A stretch of 64,000 nt of DNA from Arthrobacter sp. B2a2-09 (GCF_027587375.1 NZ_JAMXIC010000002.1:355386-419385); one strand, 5' to 3'; counted from the first letter of the stretch, positions 1 to 10,905 are shown. The notes: a model not told the origin generated them from the letters alone. Program-made: numbers and translations.

Positions 1-2
1 GA

Positions 3-1037
<1,035 letters not shown>

Positions 1038-1130
1038 TCAAGGCACTCGTTGAAGTCGCGGCAGGAGCCGTAGCAATTCAACACAGAACGCCGTTCGGGA
1101 TAGGCTCGAAATGAAGCCGCCCGGCATGGA

Positions 1131-1162
1131 GGCCGGACCCGGTATACCGGGTCCGGCCTTCG
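1131..1162 (+). terminator. Candidate terminator hairpin after ilvC
   Basis: Positions 1131-1158 form a perfect 28-bp palindrome (arms GGCCGGACCCGGTA and its complement) followed by TTCGTCGTC. It is GC-rich with only a short T-run, so it is a plausible but not ideal factor-independent terminator ending the ilv transcript before serA. Confidence 0.6.
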
Positions 1163-1222
1163 TCGTCAAAGAATCGTTTCACCAAAACCCCACCTGAAAA
1201 AAGAGAGCTAAAGAGGTCACCG

Positions 1223-2818
1223 GTGACTAGCACCAAGCCAGTAGTACTCCTCGCTGAGGAACTTTCGCCCGCCACGATCGAGGCCCTTGGTCCGGACTTC
1301 GAGATCCGCCAAACCGACGGTGCGGACCGTTCCCAGCTGCTCTCCGCAATCGTCGACGTCGACGCCATCCTCGTGCGTTCAGCCACCCAGGTGGACGCCG
1401 AGGCTATTGCCGCAGCCAAGAACCTCAAGATCATTGCCCGTGCCGGCGTCGGCCTGGACAACGTCGACATCAAGGCCGCCACCCAGGCCGGCGTCATGGT
1501 GGTCAACGCTCCGACGTCGAACATTGTGTCCGCTGCTGAACTTACGGTCGGCCACATCCTCAGCCTTGCCCGCCACATCCCGCAGGCCAGCTCCGCCCTG
1601 AAGGGCGGCGAGTGGAAGCGCTCCAAGTACACGGGCATCGAGCTCTTCGAGAAGAAGATCGGCATCATCGGCCTCGGACGCATTGGAGCGCTCGTGGCTG
1701 CCCGCCTGCAAGGCTTCGAGACCGAGATCCTCGCCTACGACCCCTACATCACCTCCGCACGCGCGGCGCAGCTCGGCGTCAAGCTTGTCACCCTGGACGA
1801 GCTGCTGGAGAAGTCCGACTTCATCACCATCCACATGCCCAAGACCCCGGAAACAGTGGGCATGCTGGGCGCCGACGCCTTCAAGAAGATGAAGGAAACG
1901 GCCTACGTGGTCAATGTTGCCCGTGGCGGCCTGATCGACGAAGAAGCCCTCCACGAGGCCTTGGAAGACGGTCAGATCGCCGGCGCCGGAATCGACGTCT
2001 TCGTCAAGGAGCCGAGCACCGACCTTCCGTTCTTCGGCATGGACAACGTCATCGTGACGCCCCACCTGGGCGCCTCCACGGATGAAGCCCAGGAAAAGGC
2101 CGGCGTGTCCGTGGCGAAGTCCGTGCGCCTCGCCCTCGCCGGCGAACTCGTCCCGGATGCCGTCAACGTGGCCGGTGGCGTGATCGCCTCCGACGTTCGC
2201 CCCGGAATCCCGCTGATCGAGAAGCTCGGCCGGATCTTCACGGCACTGACCCACGCTTCCCTGACGCAGATCGACGTCGAGGTTGCCGGCGAAATCGCCA
2301 GCCTGGACGTGAAGGTCCTCGAGCTGGCAGCGCTCAAGGGCATATTCGCCGACGTCGTGACCGAGCAGGTCTCCTATGTCAACGCACCCGTCATCGCCGA
2401 GCAGCGCGGCATCAACACCCGCCTGATCACGACGTCGGAAGCCGAGGACTACCGCAACGTGCTGACCATCCGCGGGGCACTCAGCGACGGCTCCCAGATT
2501 TCCGTGGCCGGCACGCTCACCGGACCCAAGCAGGTCCAGAAGCTGGTGGGCGTCAATGGCTACGACGTCGAAATCCCGATCAGCGAGCACCTGGTGGTTG
2601 TTTCCTACGCGGACCGTCCCGGTGTCATCGGCACCATCGGCCACATCCTGGGCATGAACAACATCAATATCGGTGGCATGCAGGTGGCCCGCCAGAGCGA
2701 AGGCGGCCAGGTCCTGGCGCTGCTCACGATCGACACTTCGGTGCCGCAGCAGGTCCTTGAAGCCATCAAGGCCGGCATCGGCGCCGACATGGTTCGTGAA
2801 GTGGATCTGGAGGACTAG
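1223..2818 (+). CDS. serA: D-3-phosphoglycerate dehydrogenase
   Basis: Catalyses the first step of serine synthesis, oxidising 3-phosphoglycerate to 3-phosphohydroxypyruvate with NAD+. The 531-aa protein is the long actinobacterial form: catalytic and Rossmann domains (GLGRIG near residue 150; catalytic Arg in NVARGGLID, Glu in KEPSTD and His in TPHLGAST), then an intervening domain and a C-terminal ACT domain from about residue 455 (VVSYADRPGVIGTIG...), which in the family gives serine feedback control. The GTG start follows the ribosome-binding stretch AAAGAGG at 1210-1216. It is monocistronic between two hairpins. Confidence 0.98.
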   Translation: MTSTKPVVLLAEELSPATIEALGPDFEIRQTDGADRSQLLSAIVDVDAILVRSATQVDAEAIAAAKNLKIIARAGVGLDNVDIKAATQAGVMVVNAPTSNIVSAAELTVGHILSLARHIPQASSALKGGEWKRSKYTGIELFEKKIGIIGLGRIGALVAARLQGFETEILAYDPYITSARAAQLGVKLVTLDELLEKSDFITIHMPKTPETVGMLGADAFKKMKETAYVVNVARGGLIDEEALHEALEDGQIAGAGIDVFVKEPSTDLPFFGMDNVIVTPHLGASTDEAQEKAGVSVAKSVRLALAGELVPDAVNVAGGVIASDVRPGIPLIEKLGRIFTALTHASLTQIDVEVAGEIASLDVKVLELAALKGIFADVVTEQVSYVNAPVIAEQRGINTRLITTSEAEDYRNVLTIRGALSDGSQISVAGTLTGPKQVQKLVGVNGYDVEIPISEHLVVVSYADRPGVIGTIGHILGMNNINIGGMQVARQSEGGQVLALLTIDTSVPQQVLEAIKAGIGADMVREVDLED

Positions 2819-2870
2819 CATCCGAACCGTTTGAGCTAGGAATGTGTGCCGCAGTTCACATCGGCCACAT

Positions 2871-2937
2871 ATTATTGGCCGGTCTGCCTACAATGGCTTG
2901 GTCCGAAATTCGGATCCGGCGGCAGGCCGGCCAATAT
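2871..2937 (+). other. Nested hairpin between serA and the ABC exporter
   Basis: Arms 2871-2888 and 2920-2937 pair over about 17 bp (ATATTGGCCGG.CTGCC type). The loop itself contains a second hairpin, TCCGAA-A-TTCGGA, at 2902-2914. No T-run follows, so it is more likely a leader RNA structure or a DNA regulatory element for the downstream exporter than a terminator. Function unknown. Confidence 0.5.
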
Positions 2938-3028
2938 CTTTTGCACATACCCGGTGGATACCTATTGCCTCGGCATGGTTCCAGGGACAGCAGTGTGCAC
3001 GCCCGCAATCCAGGACTCAGGGAGCCCT

Positions 3029-5833
3029 ATGAACGCCGTCCAGAGGTTCATCAGAAGCCGCGTGCTTTTGTTGACCGCGGCCATTTTGATCGTCGCCATG
3101 TGCTTGTCCGTCTTCATCCAGAGCCAGTCGCAGGCCGCGCTGAATCGGACGGTGGATCAGAACTCACGAGGCCTGTACGACATCCTGGTCCAGGCCAAGT
3201 CCGCGAATACCAAGGACGGCGGGGCACTCCTCCAGCCGGACATCGCGAACGGCCAGGGCGGCATCAGCTTCCCGCAACTCGAGAAGATCCGCGGGCTGAG
3301 CGGTACGTCCGTTGCGGCGCCGATCAGCCTCGTTTCCCGAGTGACGCAGAACCTGGAAACCCCGCGGCTTGATGCCATGGATTACCTTGGTTACAACGCG
3401 GGACTGGCTGGTGGAGCCACGGCAGGAGATCCGACCGGAACGGACTCCAAGAACTGGCCCGCGCCGGAGTCCGTGCTTCCCGCACAGCCCAAGAAGTACC
3501 GGCTGACTGCCACTGCCGTGAGCTCCGACGGGGTGTCCCAGCAAACCCTCTTCCAGACCAGCGCTGAAGGCACGCTCGGCAAGGGGCAGGTCATAGAGCA
3601 GCAGACCGCCGGGGGCAAGAGCATCCGCATCGCCGGCCCCGCGGGGGAGACCGGCATCAAGTTCCCTGCGCCTGCCGGTGGTTCGGAACACAACCTCTTC
3701 AATCTTTCTGTGGCGCTGCCCATGGCTCCACCGGTCACTGAGTCGGTCGTCGCCGTCGATCCGACAGCTGAACGCGCCCTCTTGGGCTCGGCGGGGGACT
3801 TCCTTGCTCCGCTGGAAAAGGCGCCGCCGGCCGACGCCCGCAACGCCGGTGTAATCGGCCGCTACTTCGAACAACTCTTCGCCAAGAGCCCTACGCAGCA
3901 GGAACTCGAACAAGGACCGGATTTCCTCGGCGTCAAGCTCAAATATTGGGCACCCCTCATGACCCAGTACCAGCAGGCAAAGCTGTCCGGCCAGATCACG
4001 GATGCCTCGCAGGCCATTCCTTTGATCGTCCGGCAGGGAACCTCACTGGATCTGAAGTACTCGGTCAAGATCCAGGAAATCGATGATTCGGGCAAGGTCG
4101 TCAACGACGTCGGCACTGTCTCGCGTTCCTTGGACAAGGATTACCTGCCCTTCGTGTCAAAGTCGCCGTTCGCCCTGGAATGGCCCGGATCCACGGACCA
4201 TAGCCAGTTGCTCGGCAACATGGGCAACTTCAGCCAAGGCCTGTACCAGCCGGCCCAGTGGAGCACGGACTTCGCCGCCGCACCCAAATACACGGACGGC
4301 GCAACCTCCGCGAATGGAGCCGTCGGCAAGTCCGCCACGCCGGGGGACTGGGTTACCGTCAACAAGCTGCCCGAGAAGTCGGCCTTCGGGGCGATCGTGG
4401 ACCAGTCCCAGCGCAAGCCTGTCGACGAGCGCTCCTACCGGGATAACCTGTCCACCGGATCGAAGCCCGCTACCCCGCTGCCGATGGTCTATGGGACGTT
4501 TGATCCGGCCCAGATCCAGAAAGCGGCAGGCGACGTCAACAAGCTGCCCTTGGGTGGCTATGACCCGGCCCCGATGACGCTCCAGAAGGACGCTTCGGGC
4601 AATGACACCGCAGCCAAGGGCCTCAAGCCCTCGCTGAGCGCCACGGGCTTGGTCAGCCAGTCTGCCGGTGCCATTACCGACTACTACGGCCTTGCCGCTG
4701 CTCGCGGTTACGATTCCAACGCCAACGTGATCGATGCCGTCCGGGTCCGCGCCAGCGCACCAGGCAACTGGAAGCAAGCCCAGCCGGAGGTCGACAAGCT
4801 CGCGGCGCAGATCCGCGGCATGGGACTCGAAGCCACCGTGGTTGCGGGCTCCGCGCGTGAAGACGCCAACATCTTCGTCCCTGGATATTCCAAGGACGAC
4901 GCCGGCAAGGAATCCGCGCTGGGCACCGTCCAGCAGTCGTGGGTTCGGCAGGATGCGGCCGACGCCGTTTCCGGCTCCCTGACGGGCACCAACATCACCC
5001 TCCTTTTCCTGACGCTGTGCGGGGCCACCCTCCTGACCGGAGCTTCCACAGTCAGCTATATCCGCCAGCGACGCAGCGAGGCGGGGATACTCCGCGCCAT
5101 GGGCTGGACCCAAAGGAAGATCCGCAGTTGGGTCCTTGAGGAGTTCGGCATCGGCGCCGCGATCGTTGCCGTGGCAGGGATCGCGCTGAGCCTCCTGAGC
5201 TGGAACCTGGCTACGGTCATTGTTTCCGCGTCCGTGTTGCTCATTTACTGCGGTGCCGCCTATATCGCGGCCCAGCAATTGCGGCACCGGGACGTCGTAG
5301 ACCAGGAACCCCAACACGATGAACGCCTGATCGCGGTGGATTCGCCGCTGACGTTTGCATACCGCCAACTCGTCACCCACCGCTTCAGCTCGGTTGCGCT
5401 GGCCGTGGCCGTGGGTGTGTTCGGAGCGGCCGTTGGCGCCCTGATCGCCTTGCTCATCGACATCCCTCGCGCAGCGGGAGCCAGCGCCCTCAGCGGGCTT
5501 GCCTCCGCCACCATCGCGCTGCCGAGCGTCATCCTGGCAGTAAGCGGGGTGCTTGTGGGCCTCGTGTTGACCTTGGTCACGGGTCGGTTCGAACTCCAGG
5601 CCAGGCGCGAGCAGCTCGGCACGCTCAGGGCCATGGGGTGGAACCCGGACATGCTGGGCCAGGTCCGATTCTTCGAAAATGCCTTGGTCGGAGCCGTGGC
5701 CCTGATCCTGGGCGTCCTGGGGGCGCTGGGCTTGGGCCTGCTACTCGCTCCCTATGCCGCACTTTGGGCCGCCTTGGCCGGAGTGCTGGCAGTAATTTGC
5801 TGGATTCCGATTGCAACGAAAGTGGTCAAATGA
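3029..5833 (+). CDS. ABC transporter permease, FtsX/MacB type
   Basis: Membrane subunit of an ABC exporter. From the ATG at 3029 the protein is 934 aa. It has an N-terminal membrane helix (about residues 11-33), a large extracytoplasmic region (about 35-650), three helices beginning near TGTNITLLFLTLCG with the FtsX-type coupling motif RSEAGILRAMGW, a hydrophilic linker, then a second four-helix FtsX unit containing a second RREQLGTLRAMGW copy. An open frame extends upstream to 2846, but MNAVQRFIRSRVLL behind GGACTCAGGGAG is a more natural start. The stop overlaps the ATPase start (ATGA). Substrate unknown. Confidence 0.88.
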   Translation: MNAVQRFIRSRVLLLTAAILIVAMCLSVFIQSQSQAALNRTVDQNSRGLYDILVQAKSANTKDGGALLQPDIANGQGGISFPQLEKIRGLSGTSVAAPISLVSRVTQNLETPRLDAMDYLGYNAGLAGGATAGDPTGTDSKNWPAPESVLPAQPKKYRLTATAVSSDGVSQQTLFQTSAEGTLGKGQVIEQQTAGGKSIRIAGPAGETGIKFPAPAGGSEHNLFNLSVALPMAPPVTESVVAVDPTAERALLGSAGDFLAPLEKAPPADARNAGVIGRYFEQLFAKSPTQQELEQGPDFLGVKLKYWAPLMTQYQQAKLSGQITDASQAIPLIVRQGTSLDLKYSVKIQEIDDSGKVVNDVGTVSRSLDKDYLPFVSKSPFALEWPGSTDHSQLLGNMGNFSQGLYQPAQWSTDFAAAPKYTDGATSANGAVGKSATPGDWVTVNKLPEKSAFGAIVDQSQRKPVDERSYRDNLSTGSKPATPLPMVYGTFDPAQIQKAAGDVNKLPLGGYDPAPMTLQKDASGNDTAAKGLKPSLSATGLVSQSAGAITDYYGLAAARGYDSNANVIDAVRVRASAPGNWKQAQPEVDKLAAQIRGMGLEATVVAGSAREDANIFVPGYSKDDAGKESALGTVQQSWVRQDAADAVSGSLTGTNITLLFLTLCGATLLTGASTVSYIRQRRSEAGILRAMGWTQRKIRSWVLEEFGIGAAIVAVAGIALSLLSWNLATVIVSASVLLIYCGAAYIAAQQLRHRDVVDQEPQHDERLIAVDSPLTFAYRQLVTHRFSSVALAVAVGVFGAAVGALIALLIDIPRAAGASALSGLASATIALPSVILAVSGVLVGLVLTLVTGRFELQARREQLGTLRAMGWNPDMLGQVRFFENALVGAVALILGVLGALGLGLLLAPYAALWAALAGVLAVICWIPIATKVVK

Positions 5834-6585
5834 CTGACAATCTCCAACCCGATCTGACCGCGACCACGGAATCCACCGACGAGTCGTTCCAGACCCGCGC
5901 CAACACCATCGTGAGGGCCGCGGACCACGCTACGCCCTTGAAGTTGAGCAACATCACCATCCGCTACGGCGGTGACAAGGGTGGCGCTGAGCCGGTCACC
6001 GTCGTCGAGGACTTCAACCTGACCCTGCACGCCGGTGAGATGCACTGCGTCGCCGGGCGAAGCGGCTCAGGCAAGACCAGCATCCTGACAGTGGGAGCCG
6101 GACTCACGCTTCCGACGTCGGGCCGTGTCCTCTGGGAAGGCGACTCCCTCGAGAAGATGGGCGACGACGAAATCGCCGACCGCCGCCGCGCCCTGATCGG
6201 GTACGTGGACCAGGGCGGCGCCTTGATCGACGGCATGAGCGCTTTGGAGAATGTGCTGTTGCCGGCCGTTCCCGACGGCGAAGTGGAGCAGCGCACCGAA
6301 ATGGCCAAGGACCTGCTGGACCTCGTGGGGCTGGGCCGGCGCATGCGCCACCGTCCGGCGCAGCTGTCCGGGGGTGAGCGCCAGCGTGTCGCGATCGCCC
6401 GCGCCCTGATCCTGGGCACCCGTGTCCTGGTGGTGGACGAGCCAACGGCCAGCCTGGACCGTACCTCGGCAAACCGCATCATCAGCATCCTGAAGGACAC
6501 CACCAATGACGGAATTGCCGTGCTGGTGGCGTCGCACGACCACGAGCTTGTCAGGCTCAGCGATACGCTGACTGAATTGAACTAG
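5830..6585 (+). CDS. ABC transporter ATP-binding protein, MacB/LolD type
   Basis: ATPase partner of the preceding permease; the ATG at 5830 overlaps the permease stop. The 251-aa protein has Walker A GRSGSGKTS, the signature LSGGERQR, Walker B VLVVDEPTASLD and the H-loop SHDH. About 40 poorly conserved residues precede the domain. A single two-gene operon with one ATPase and one large FtsX permease is typical of MacB-type exporters, which use ATP hydrolysis for mechanotransmission. No peptide, lipoprotein or two-component gene is adjacent to suggest the substrate. Confidence 0.95.
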   Translation: MTDNLQPDLTATTESTDESFQTRANTIVRAADHATPLKLSNITIRYGGDKGGAEPVTVVEDFNLTLHAGEMHCVAGRSGSGKTSILTVGAGLTLPTSGRVLWEGDSLEKMGDDEIADRRRALIGYVDQGGALIDGMSALENVLLPAVPDGEVEQRTEMAKDLLDLVGLGRRMRHRPAQLSGGERQRVAIARALILGTRVLVVDEPTASLDRTSANRIISILKDTTNDGIAVLVASHDHELVRLSDTLTELN

Positions 6586-6597
6586 TATCAGATGCCT

Positions 6598-6634
6598 CCG
6601 GACCGGCCGTCACATGCGGCCGGTCCGGTCTTTC
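6598..6634 (+). terminator. Terminator after the ABC exporter operon
   Basis: Perfect 12-bp stem CCGGACCGGCCG (6598-6609) with CGGCCGGTCCGG (6617-6628), a 7-nt loop, then TCTTTCC. It lies 12 bp after the ATPase stop and separates the exporter from metG. Confidence 0.8.
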
Positions 6635-6662
6635 CATCTCCAAGAGAAGGTAACTTCGTAGA

Positions 6663-8222
6663 GTGACGTCTCCAGATAAACCCCCGTTCTACATCACCAC
6701 CGCCATTACGTACCCGAACGGCGAGCCGCATATCGGGCATGCCTACGAGTACATCGCCACCGACGCGATGGCCCGGTTCAAGCGCCTCGACGGCTACGAC
6801 GTGATGTTCCTGACCGGTACGGACGAGCACGGCATGAAGATTGCCCAGGCTGCTGAGAAGGAAGGCATCACGCCCAAGGAACTCGTGGACCGGAATGCCG
6901 AAATCTACAAGGCCGCCCACGCTGCCCTGGGGATCTCCTACGACCGCTTCATCCGAACCACAGACGCCGATCACTACGCCGCTTCCCAGGCCATCTGGAA
7001 GAAGATGGAAGCCACGGGGGACATTTACCTGTCCAAGTACGAGGGCTGGTACTCGGTCCGCGACGAGGCTTATTACACCGAAGACGAGACCGTACTGAAG
7101 GACGACGGCGTCCGCTACTCGCGCGGTACCGACACCGAGGTGACGTGGACCGCGGAGGAGAGCTACTTCTTCCGCTTGTCCGCTTACCAGGACAAGTTGC
7201 TGGCACTGTACGAGGATCAGCCGGAGTTCGGCGCCCCCCAATACCGCTTCAACGAGGTCATCAGCTTCGTCAAGCAGGGGCTGCAGGACTTGTCCATCAG
7301 CCGGACGACTTTCGACTGGGGTGTCCCGGTGCCTGGGAACGACAAGCACGTTATGTACGTGTGGGTCGATGCCCTGACCAACTACCTGACGGGGATTGGC
7401 TACCCGGATGCCGAATCGGAGACATTCCGTAAGTTCTGGCCCGCGGACGTCCACGTCATTGGCAAGGACATCTCCCGGTTCCATGCGATTTTCTGGCCCG
7501 CCTTCCTGATGAGCGCAGGCCTGGAATTGCCGAAGCGCGTCATGATCCATGGCTTCCTGACCAACAATGGCGTCAAGATGTCCAAGTCCCTCGGCAACGT
7601 GGTGGCGCCCAAGGATTTCGTGGAGCAGTACGGCCTGGACCAGGTGCGCTTCTTCTTCCTGCGCGAAGTGCCCTTCGGCGCCGACGGCAGCTACAACCAC
7701 GAGGCGATCGTGGGCCGCATGAACGCAGACCTCGCCAACAACTTCGGCAACCTGGCCCAGCGTTCGCTGTCCATGGTGGCAAAGAACTGCGAAGGCAAGG
7801 TGCCGGTTCCCGGCGATTTCTCGGCCGAGGACACCGCGCTGCTAGCCCAGGCCGGCGGACTGCTGGACGTGGCCCGCGCTGCTTTCGAGAAGCAGGAATT
7901 CAGCCGTGCCCTCGAAGCAATCTGGGCTGTGCTGGGCGACACCAACGCGTACTTCGCCGAGCAGGCCCCGTGGGTGCTGCGCAAGACCGACGTCGAGCGC
8001 ATGAACACGGTCCTGTACGTCACGCTCGAGGTTGTCCGCATCGTGGCGATCCTCGCCCAGCCGATCATGCCGACGTCGGCCGCCAAGCTGCTTGAGGTGC
8101 TGGGACAGCCGGAAGGTGAGGCCCGCCAGTTCGCGGCCATCGCCACGCCGATCGTCCCGGGCACGGAGCTCCCGGCCCCCGCCCCGGTCTTCCCGCGTTA
8201 CGAGGAGCCCGCCGAGTCCTAG
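6663..8222 (+). CDS. metG: Methionyl-tRNA synthetase
   Basis: Charges initiator and elongator tRNA-Met. The 519-aa class I synthetase has the HIGH box ([15 protein letters not shown]) near residue 18 and the KMSKS loop ([10 protein letters not shown]) near residue 305. It is the short form found in actinobacteria: no C-terminal tRNA-binding extension and no CxxC zinc knuckles visible in the connective domain. The GTG start at 6663 lies behind AGAGAAGG. The TAG stop is followed with no gap by the 32-bp repeat array. Confidence 0.98.
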   Translation: MTSPDKPPFYITTAITYPNGEPHIGHAYEYIATDAMARFKRLDGYDVMFLTGTDEHGMKIAQAAEKEGITPKELVDRNAEIYKAAHAALGISYDRFIRTTDADHYAASQAIWKKMEATGDIYLSKYEGWYSVRDEAYYTEDETVLKDDGVRYSRGTDTEVTWTAEESYFFRLSAYQDKLLALYEDQPEFGAPQYRFNEVISFVKQGLQDLSISRTTFDWGVPVPGNDKHVMYVWVDALTNYLTGIGYPDAESETFRKFWPADVHVIGKDISRFHAIFWPAFLMSAGLELPKRVMIHGFLTNNGVKMSKSLGNVVAPKDFVEQYGLDQVRFFFLREVPFGADGSYNHEAIVGRMNADLANNFGNLAQRSLSMVAKNCEGKVPVPGDFSAEDTALLAQAGGLLDVARAAFEKQEFSRALEAIWAVLGDTNAYFAEQAPWVLRKTDVERMNTVLYVTLEVVRIVAILAQPIMPTSAAKLLEVLGQPEGEARQFAAIATPIVPGTELPAPAPVFPRYEEPAES

Positions 8223-8526
8223 ACGCTCGCTCACTTTTGCGGCCTTTTGGGCAAACGCTCGCTCACATATATGGTGCGTGACGCAAACGCTCGCTCACAT
8301 ACGCCGCCTTTTGGGCAGACGCTCGCTCACTTTTGCGGCCTTTCGGGCAAACGCTCGCTCACATACGCTGCCTTTTGGGCGAACGCTCGCTCACATATAC
8401 GGTGCGTGACGCAAACGCTCCTTCAGATCTTTCCCGTCAGCCGGGCAGACCTGAAGGAGCGTTTGTCTTTTCTCCCCTATATGTGAGCGAGGATCGACGA
8501 AAAGTGCCATATATGTGAGCGAGCGT
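8223..8526. repeat. Ordered 32-bp repeat array with inverted end copies
   Basis: The 370-bp gap between metG and leuB holds six direct units at exactly 32-bp spacing (starts 8223, 8255, 8287, 8319, 8351, 8383). Each begins ACGCTCGCTCAC followed by one of three 20-nt tails in the order A-B-C-A-C-B. A 15-bp inverted repeat (8412-8426 with 8451-8465) follows, then two inverted copies of the core (8483-8492, degenerate; 8507-8526). The last is a perfect 20-bp inverted copy of the start of unit 2. No open frame looks real across it. The first unit begins at the base after the metG stop. Confidence 0.9.
8412..8473 (+). terminator. Possible terminator inside the repeat array
   Basis: Arms CAAACGCTCCTTCAG (8412-8426) and CTGAAGGAGCGTTTG (8451-8465) pair perfectly across a 24-nt loop and are followed by TCTTTTCT. 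This is the best terminator candidate for metG. It uses a variant of the repeat core (ACGCTCCTTCAG), so it may be part of the repeat family rather than a separate signal. Confidence 0.5.
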
Positions 8527-8592
8527 CGGAGAGTGTGCTCAAATGGTGAGACGATTTTGACCAGAATGTGGATGCCTTGGCAGTCTGAAAAC

Positions 8593-9657
8593 ATGAGCGC
8601 AACGCAACCCGCCGCAACGATCAACCTGGCTGTCATTCCCGGCGACGGCATCGGCCCCGAAGTCATTGCCGAAGCCCTCAAGGTCCTGGAAAAGGTCGTC
8701 GCCGAAGAAGGCGTCGCCCTGGAGCAGACTGAATACAAGCTTGGAGCCCAGCATTGGCTTGAAACCGGCGAGACCCTCCCGGACGAGGTCTTGGCCGATC
8801 TGCGCACCCGCGATGCCATCCTGTTCGGCGCTGTCGGCGCGGCCCCGGGGGACACCCGCATTCCTTCCGGCATCATTGAACGCGAGATGCTGCTCAAGCT
8901 CCGCTTCAGCTTGGACCACTTTGTGAACCTGCGCCCCTCGCGGCTCTATGGCACGGTGGGAAGCCCGCTGGCCAACCCCGGCAACATCGATTTCATTGTG
9001 GTCCGCGAAGGCACCGAGGGACCGTACGTCGGCAACGGGGGTACGCTGCGCGGAGGGACCCCCCACGAGGTTGCCACCGAGGTATCGCTCAACACGGCCT
9101 ACGGTGTCGAGCGCGTTGTCAGGGACGCCTTCCGCCGCGCCAGCGAGCGTCCCCGCAAGCACGTCACCCTCGTCCACAAGCACAACGTCCTGGTTTTCGC
9201 CGGCCACCTGTGGAAGCGCACCGTTGAGGCCGTGGCCAAGGAATTCCCCGAGGTCACCCACGACTACCTGCACATCGACGCCGCGACGATCTTCATGGTG
9301 ACCGACCCCTCCCGCTTCGACGTGATTGTCACCGACAACCTCTTCGGAGACATCATCACCGACCTCGCCGCGGCCATCACCGGCGGCATCGGGCTGGCAG
9401 CCTCGGGCAATATCAACATGGACCGCACCGCGCCCTCCATGTTCGAGCCCGTCCACGGCTCCGCCCCGGATATCGCCGGACAGCAGAAAGCGGATCCAAC
9501 CGCCGCCATCCTGTCCGCGGCCCTGTTGCTGGACCACCTCGGCTACACTACGGCCGCACGCAGGATCGAGGCAGCCGTCGTGGCTGACATCGAAAGCCGC
9601 AGCGGCGAGACCCGCAGCACCGCGGCCATCGGCGACGCTATCGCAGCCGCACTTTAG
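8593..9657 (+). CDS. leuB: 3-isopropylmalate dehydrogenase
   Basis: Third enzyme of leucine synthesis: NAD+-dependent oxidative decarboxylation of 3-isopropylmalate. From the ATG at 8593 ([19 protein letters not shown]) the protein is 354 aa. It shows the N-terminal [10 protein letters not shown] motif, the substrate region [25 protein letters not shown], and the metal-binding stretch [30 protein letters not shown]. An in-frame GTG at 8515 lies inside the repeat array and would add 26 unrelated residues, so I rejected it. leuCD lie about 12 kb away; ilvE follows directly. Confidence 0.97.
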   Translation: MSATQPAATINLAVIPGDGIGPEVIAEALKVLEKVVAEEGVALEQTEYKLGAQHWLETGETLPDEVLADLRTRDAILFGAVGAAPGDTRIPSGIIEREMLLKLRFSLDHFVNLRPSRLYGTVGSPLANPGNIDFIVVREGTEGPYVGNGGTLRGGTPHEVATEVSLNTAYGVERVVRDAFRRASERPRKHVTLVHKHNVLVFAGHLWKRTVEAVAKEFPEVTHDYLHIDAATIFMVTDPSRFDVIVTDNLFGDIITDLAAAITGGIGLAASGNINMDRTAPSMFEPVHGSAPDIAGQQKADPTAAILSAALLLDHLGYTTAARRIEAAVVADIESRSGETRSTAAIGDAIAAAL

Positions 9658-9680
9658 GGCCTGTGCTGTCACTTTAGGGT
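9650..9680. repeat. Short direct repeat at the leuB stop
   Basis: CACTTTAGGG occurs at 9650-9659 (containing the leuB TAG stop) and again at 9670-9679, a 20-bp step. A small local duplication with no obvious role. Confidence 0.5.
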
Positions 9681-9792
9681 CTGCACTCGGGCGTAAGCTT
9701 TACTTGAATTATTTACCTGCTGCCGTGGTCCGTTGCTGAACCATATCCTCCAAGAGATGGTTCGCTCTGCCAGGTAGCCGACTGGAGGAAAC

Positions 9793-10905
9793 ATGACTCA
9801 GACTGCCCACGGCGTCGAATTCAGCCAGCAGCTCTCGGAGACCCCGAAGTCTGCTGGGGAGCGTGCAGCAATCCTGGCAAACCCGGGATTTGGCGACTAC
9901 TTCACCGACAACACCGTCATTGTCGACTACAGCGTCGACGCGGAGGGCAAGGGCGGCTGGCACAGTGCCCGGGTCGAGGCCTACGGACCCATTTCCTTGG
10001 ATCCTTCGGCAGCCGTCTTCCACTACGGCCAGGAGATCTTCGAAGGACTCAAGGCATACCGCCACGCTGACGGCTCCATCTGGACCTTCCGTCCCGAGGC
10101 CAACGCGGCCCGCCTGAACAAGTCGGCCCGCCGCTTGGCCCTCCCGGAGTTGCCCGAGGAGTACTTCCTCGGCGCCGTCCGTGAACTCGTGCAGGCGGAC
10201 AAGGAATGGGTCCCGTCCGGCGACGGCGAAGCCCTGTACCTGCGCCCGTTCATGATCGCCACGGAGGCCTTCCTCGGTGTCCGCGCAGCCCGCGAGGTTT
10301 CCTTCCGGGTCATCGCGTCCCCGGCCGGCAACTACTTCGGCGGCGAGCTCAAGCCGGTGTCGATCTGGATCTCCCGTGAATACGCCCGCGCTGGCCGCGG
10401 CGGTACCGGTGCAGCCAAGTGTGGCGGAAACTACGCCGCTTCCCTGATCGCCCAGATGGAAGCCGAGGAGAACGGCTGCAAGCAGGTCCTCTTCCTGGAC
10501 CAATTCAACGACGACGCCGTCGAGGAACTCGGCGGCATGAACGTCTTCTTCGTCATGAAGGACGGCTCACTCGTCACCCCGGCACTCACCGGAACCATCC
10601 TCGAAGGCGTGACCCGTTCTTCCGTCATTCAGGTGGCGAAGGACATGGGCCGCGAGGTTTCCGAGCGCAAGATCACCCTCGCTGAGTGGCGCGACGGCGT
10701 GGCCTCCGGCGAAATCGCCGAGGTCTTCGCTTGCGGAACCGCGGCCGTCATCACACCCATCGGCGTGCTCAAGGACAAGACCGAGTTCATCGGCTCCGAG
10801 GACGCCAAGGCCGGCGAAACCACCATGGCCATCCGCCAGCAGTTGCTCGGCATCCAGACCGGAACGGTCGAGGACAAGCACGGCTGGCTCACCCGCCTGG
10901 CCTAA
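9793..10905 (+). CDS. ilvE: Branched-chain amino acid aminotransferase
   Basis: PLP-dependent fold-IV enzyme that transfers amino groups between glutamate and the 2-oxo acids of leucine, isoleucine and valine. The 370-aa protein has the FHYGQEIFEGLKAYR substrate region near residue 76, the PLP lysine in GTGAAKCGGNYAASL (about residue 215) and the phosphate-cup motif GTAAVITPIG. The ATG at 9793 follows CTGGAGGAA. A small hairpin (9738-9763, GAACCAT/ATGGTTC) lies in its leader. With leuB just upstream it completes leucine biosynthesis. Confidence 0.98.
   Translation: MTQTAHGVEFSQQLSETPKSAGERAAILANPGFGDYFTDNTVIVDYSVDAEGKGGWHSARVEAYGPISLDPSAAVFHYGQEIFEGLKAYRHADGSIWTFRPEANAARLNKSARRLALPELPEEYFLGAVRELVQADKEWVPSGDGEALYLRPFMIATEAFLGVRAAREVSFRVIASPAGNYFGGELKPVSIWISREYARAGRGGTGAAKCGGNYAASLIAQMEAEENGCKQVLFLDQFNDDAVEELGGMNVFFVMKDGSLVTPALTGTILEGVTRSSVIQVAKDMGREVSERKITLAEWRDGVASGEIAEVFACGTAAVITPIGVLKDKTEFIGSEDAKAGETTMAIRQQLLGIQTGTVEDKHGWLTRLA

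Noticed and set aside
1216..1227. GTCACCGGTGAC palindrome over the serA start as an operator
   Set aside because: It is a perfect 12-mer, but it contains the start codon and ribosome-binding context of a GC-rich gene; chance is likely and nothing else supports regulation.
1379..2821. 480-aa minus-strand open frame
   Set aside because: Exactly antisense to serA, His/Asp/Gly-rich composition typical of high-GC shadows, no family motifs.
2846..3028. 61-residue extension of the exporter permease
   Set aside because: It runs through the nested hairpin and shows no signal-like or conserved sequence; the ATG at 3029 has a ribosome-binding site and begins the membrane helix.
8223..8414. CRISPR array between metG and leuB
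   Set aside because: Only 12 bp are invariant per 32-bp unit, the variable parts recur as three types, inverted copies are present and no cas genes are near.
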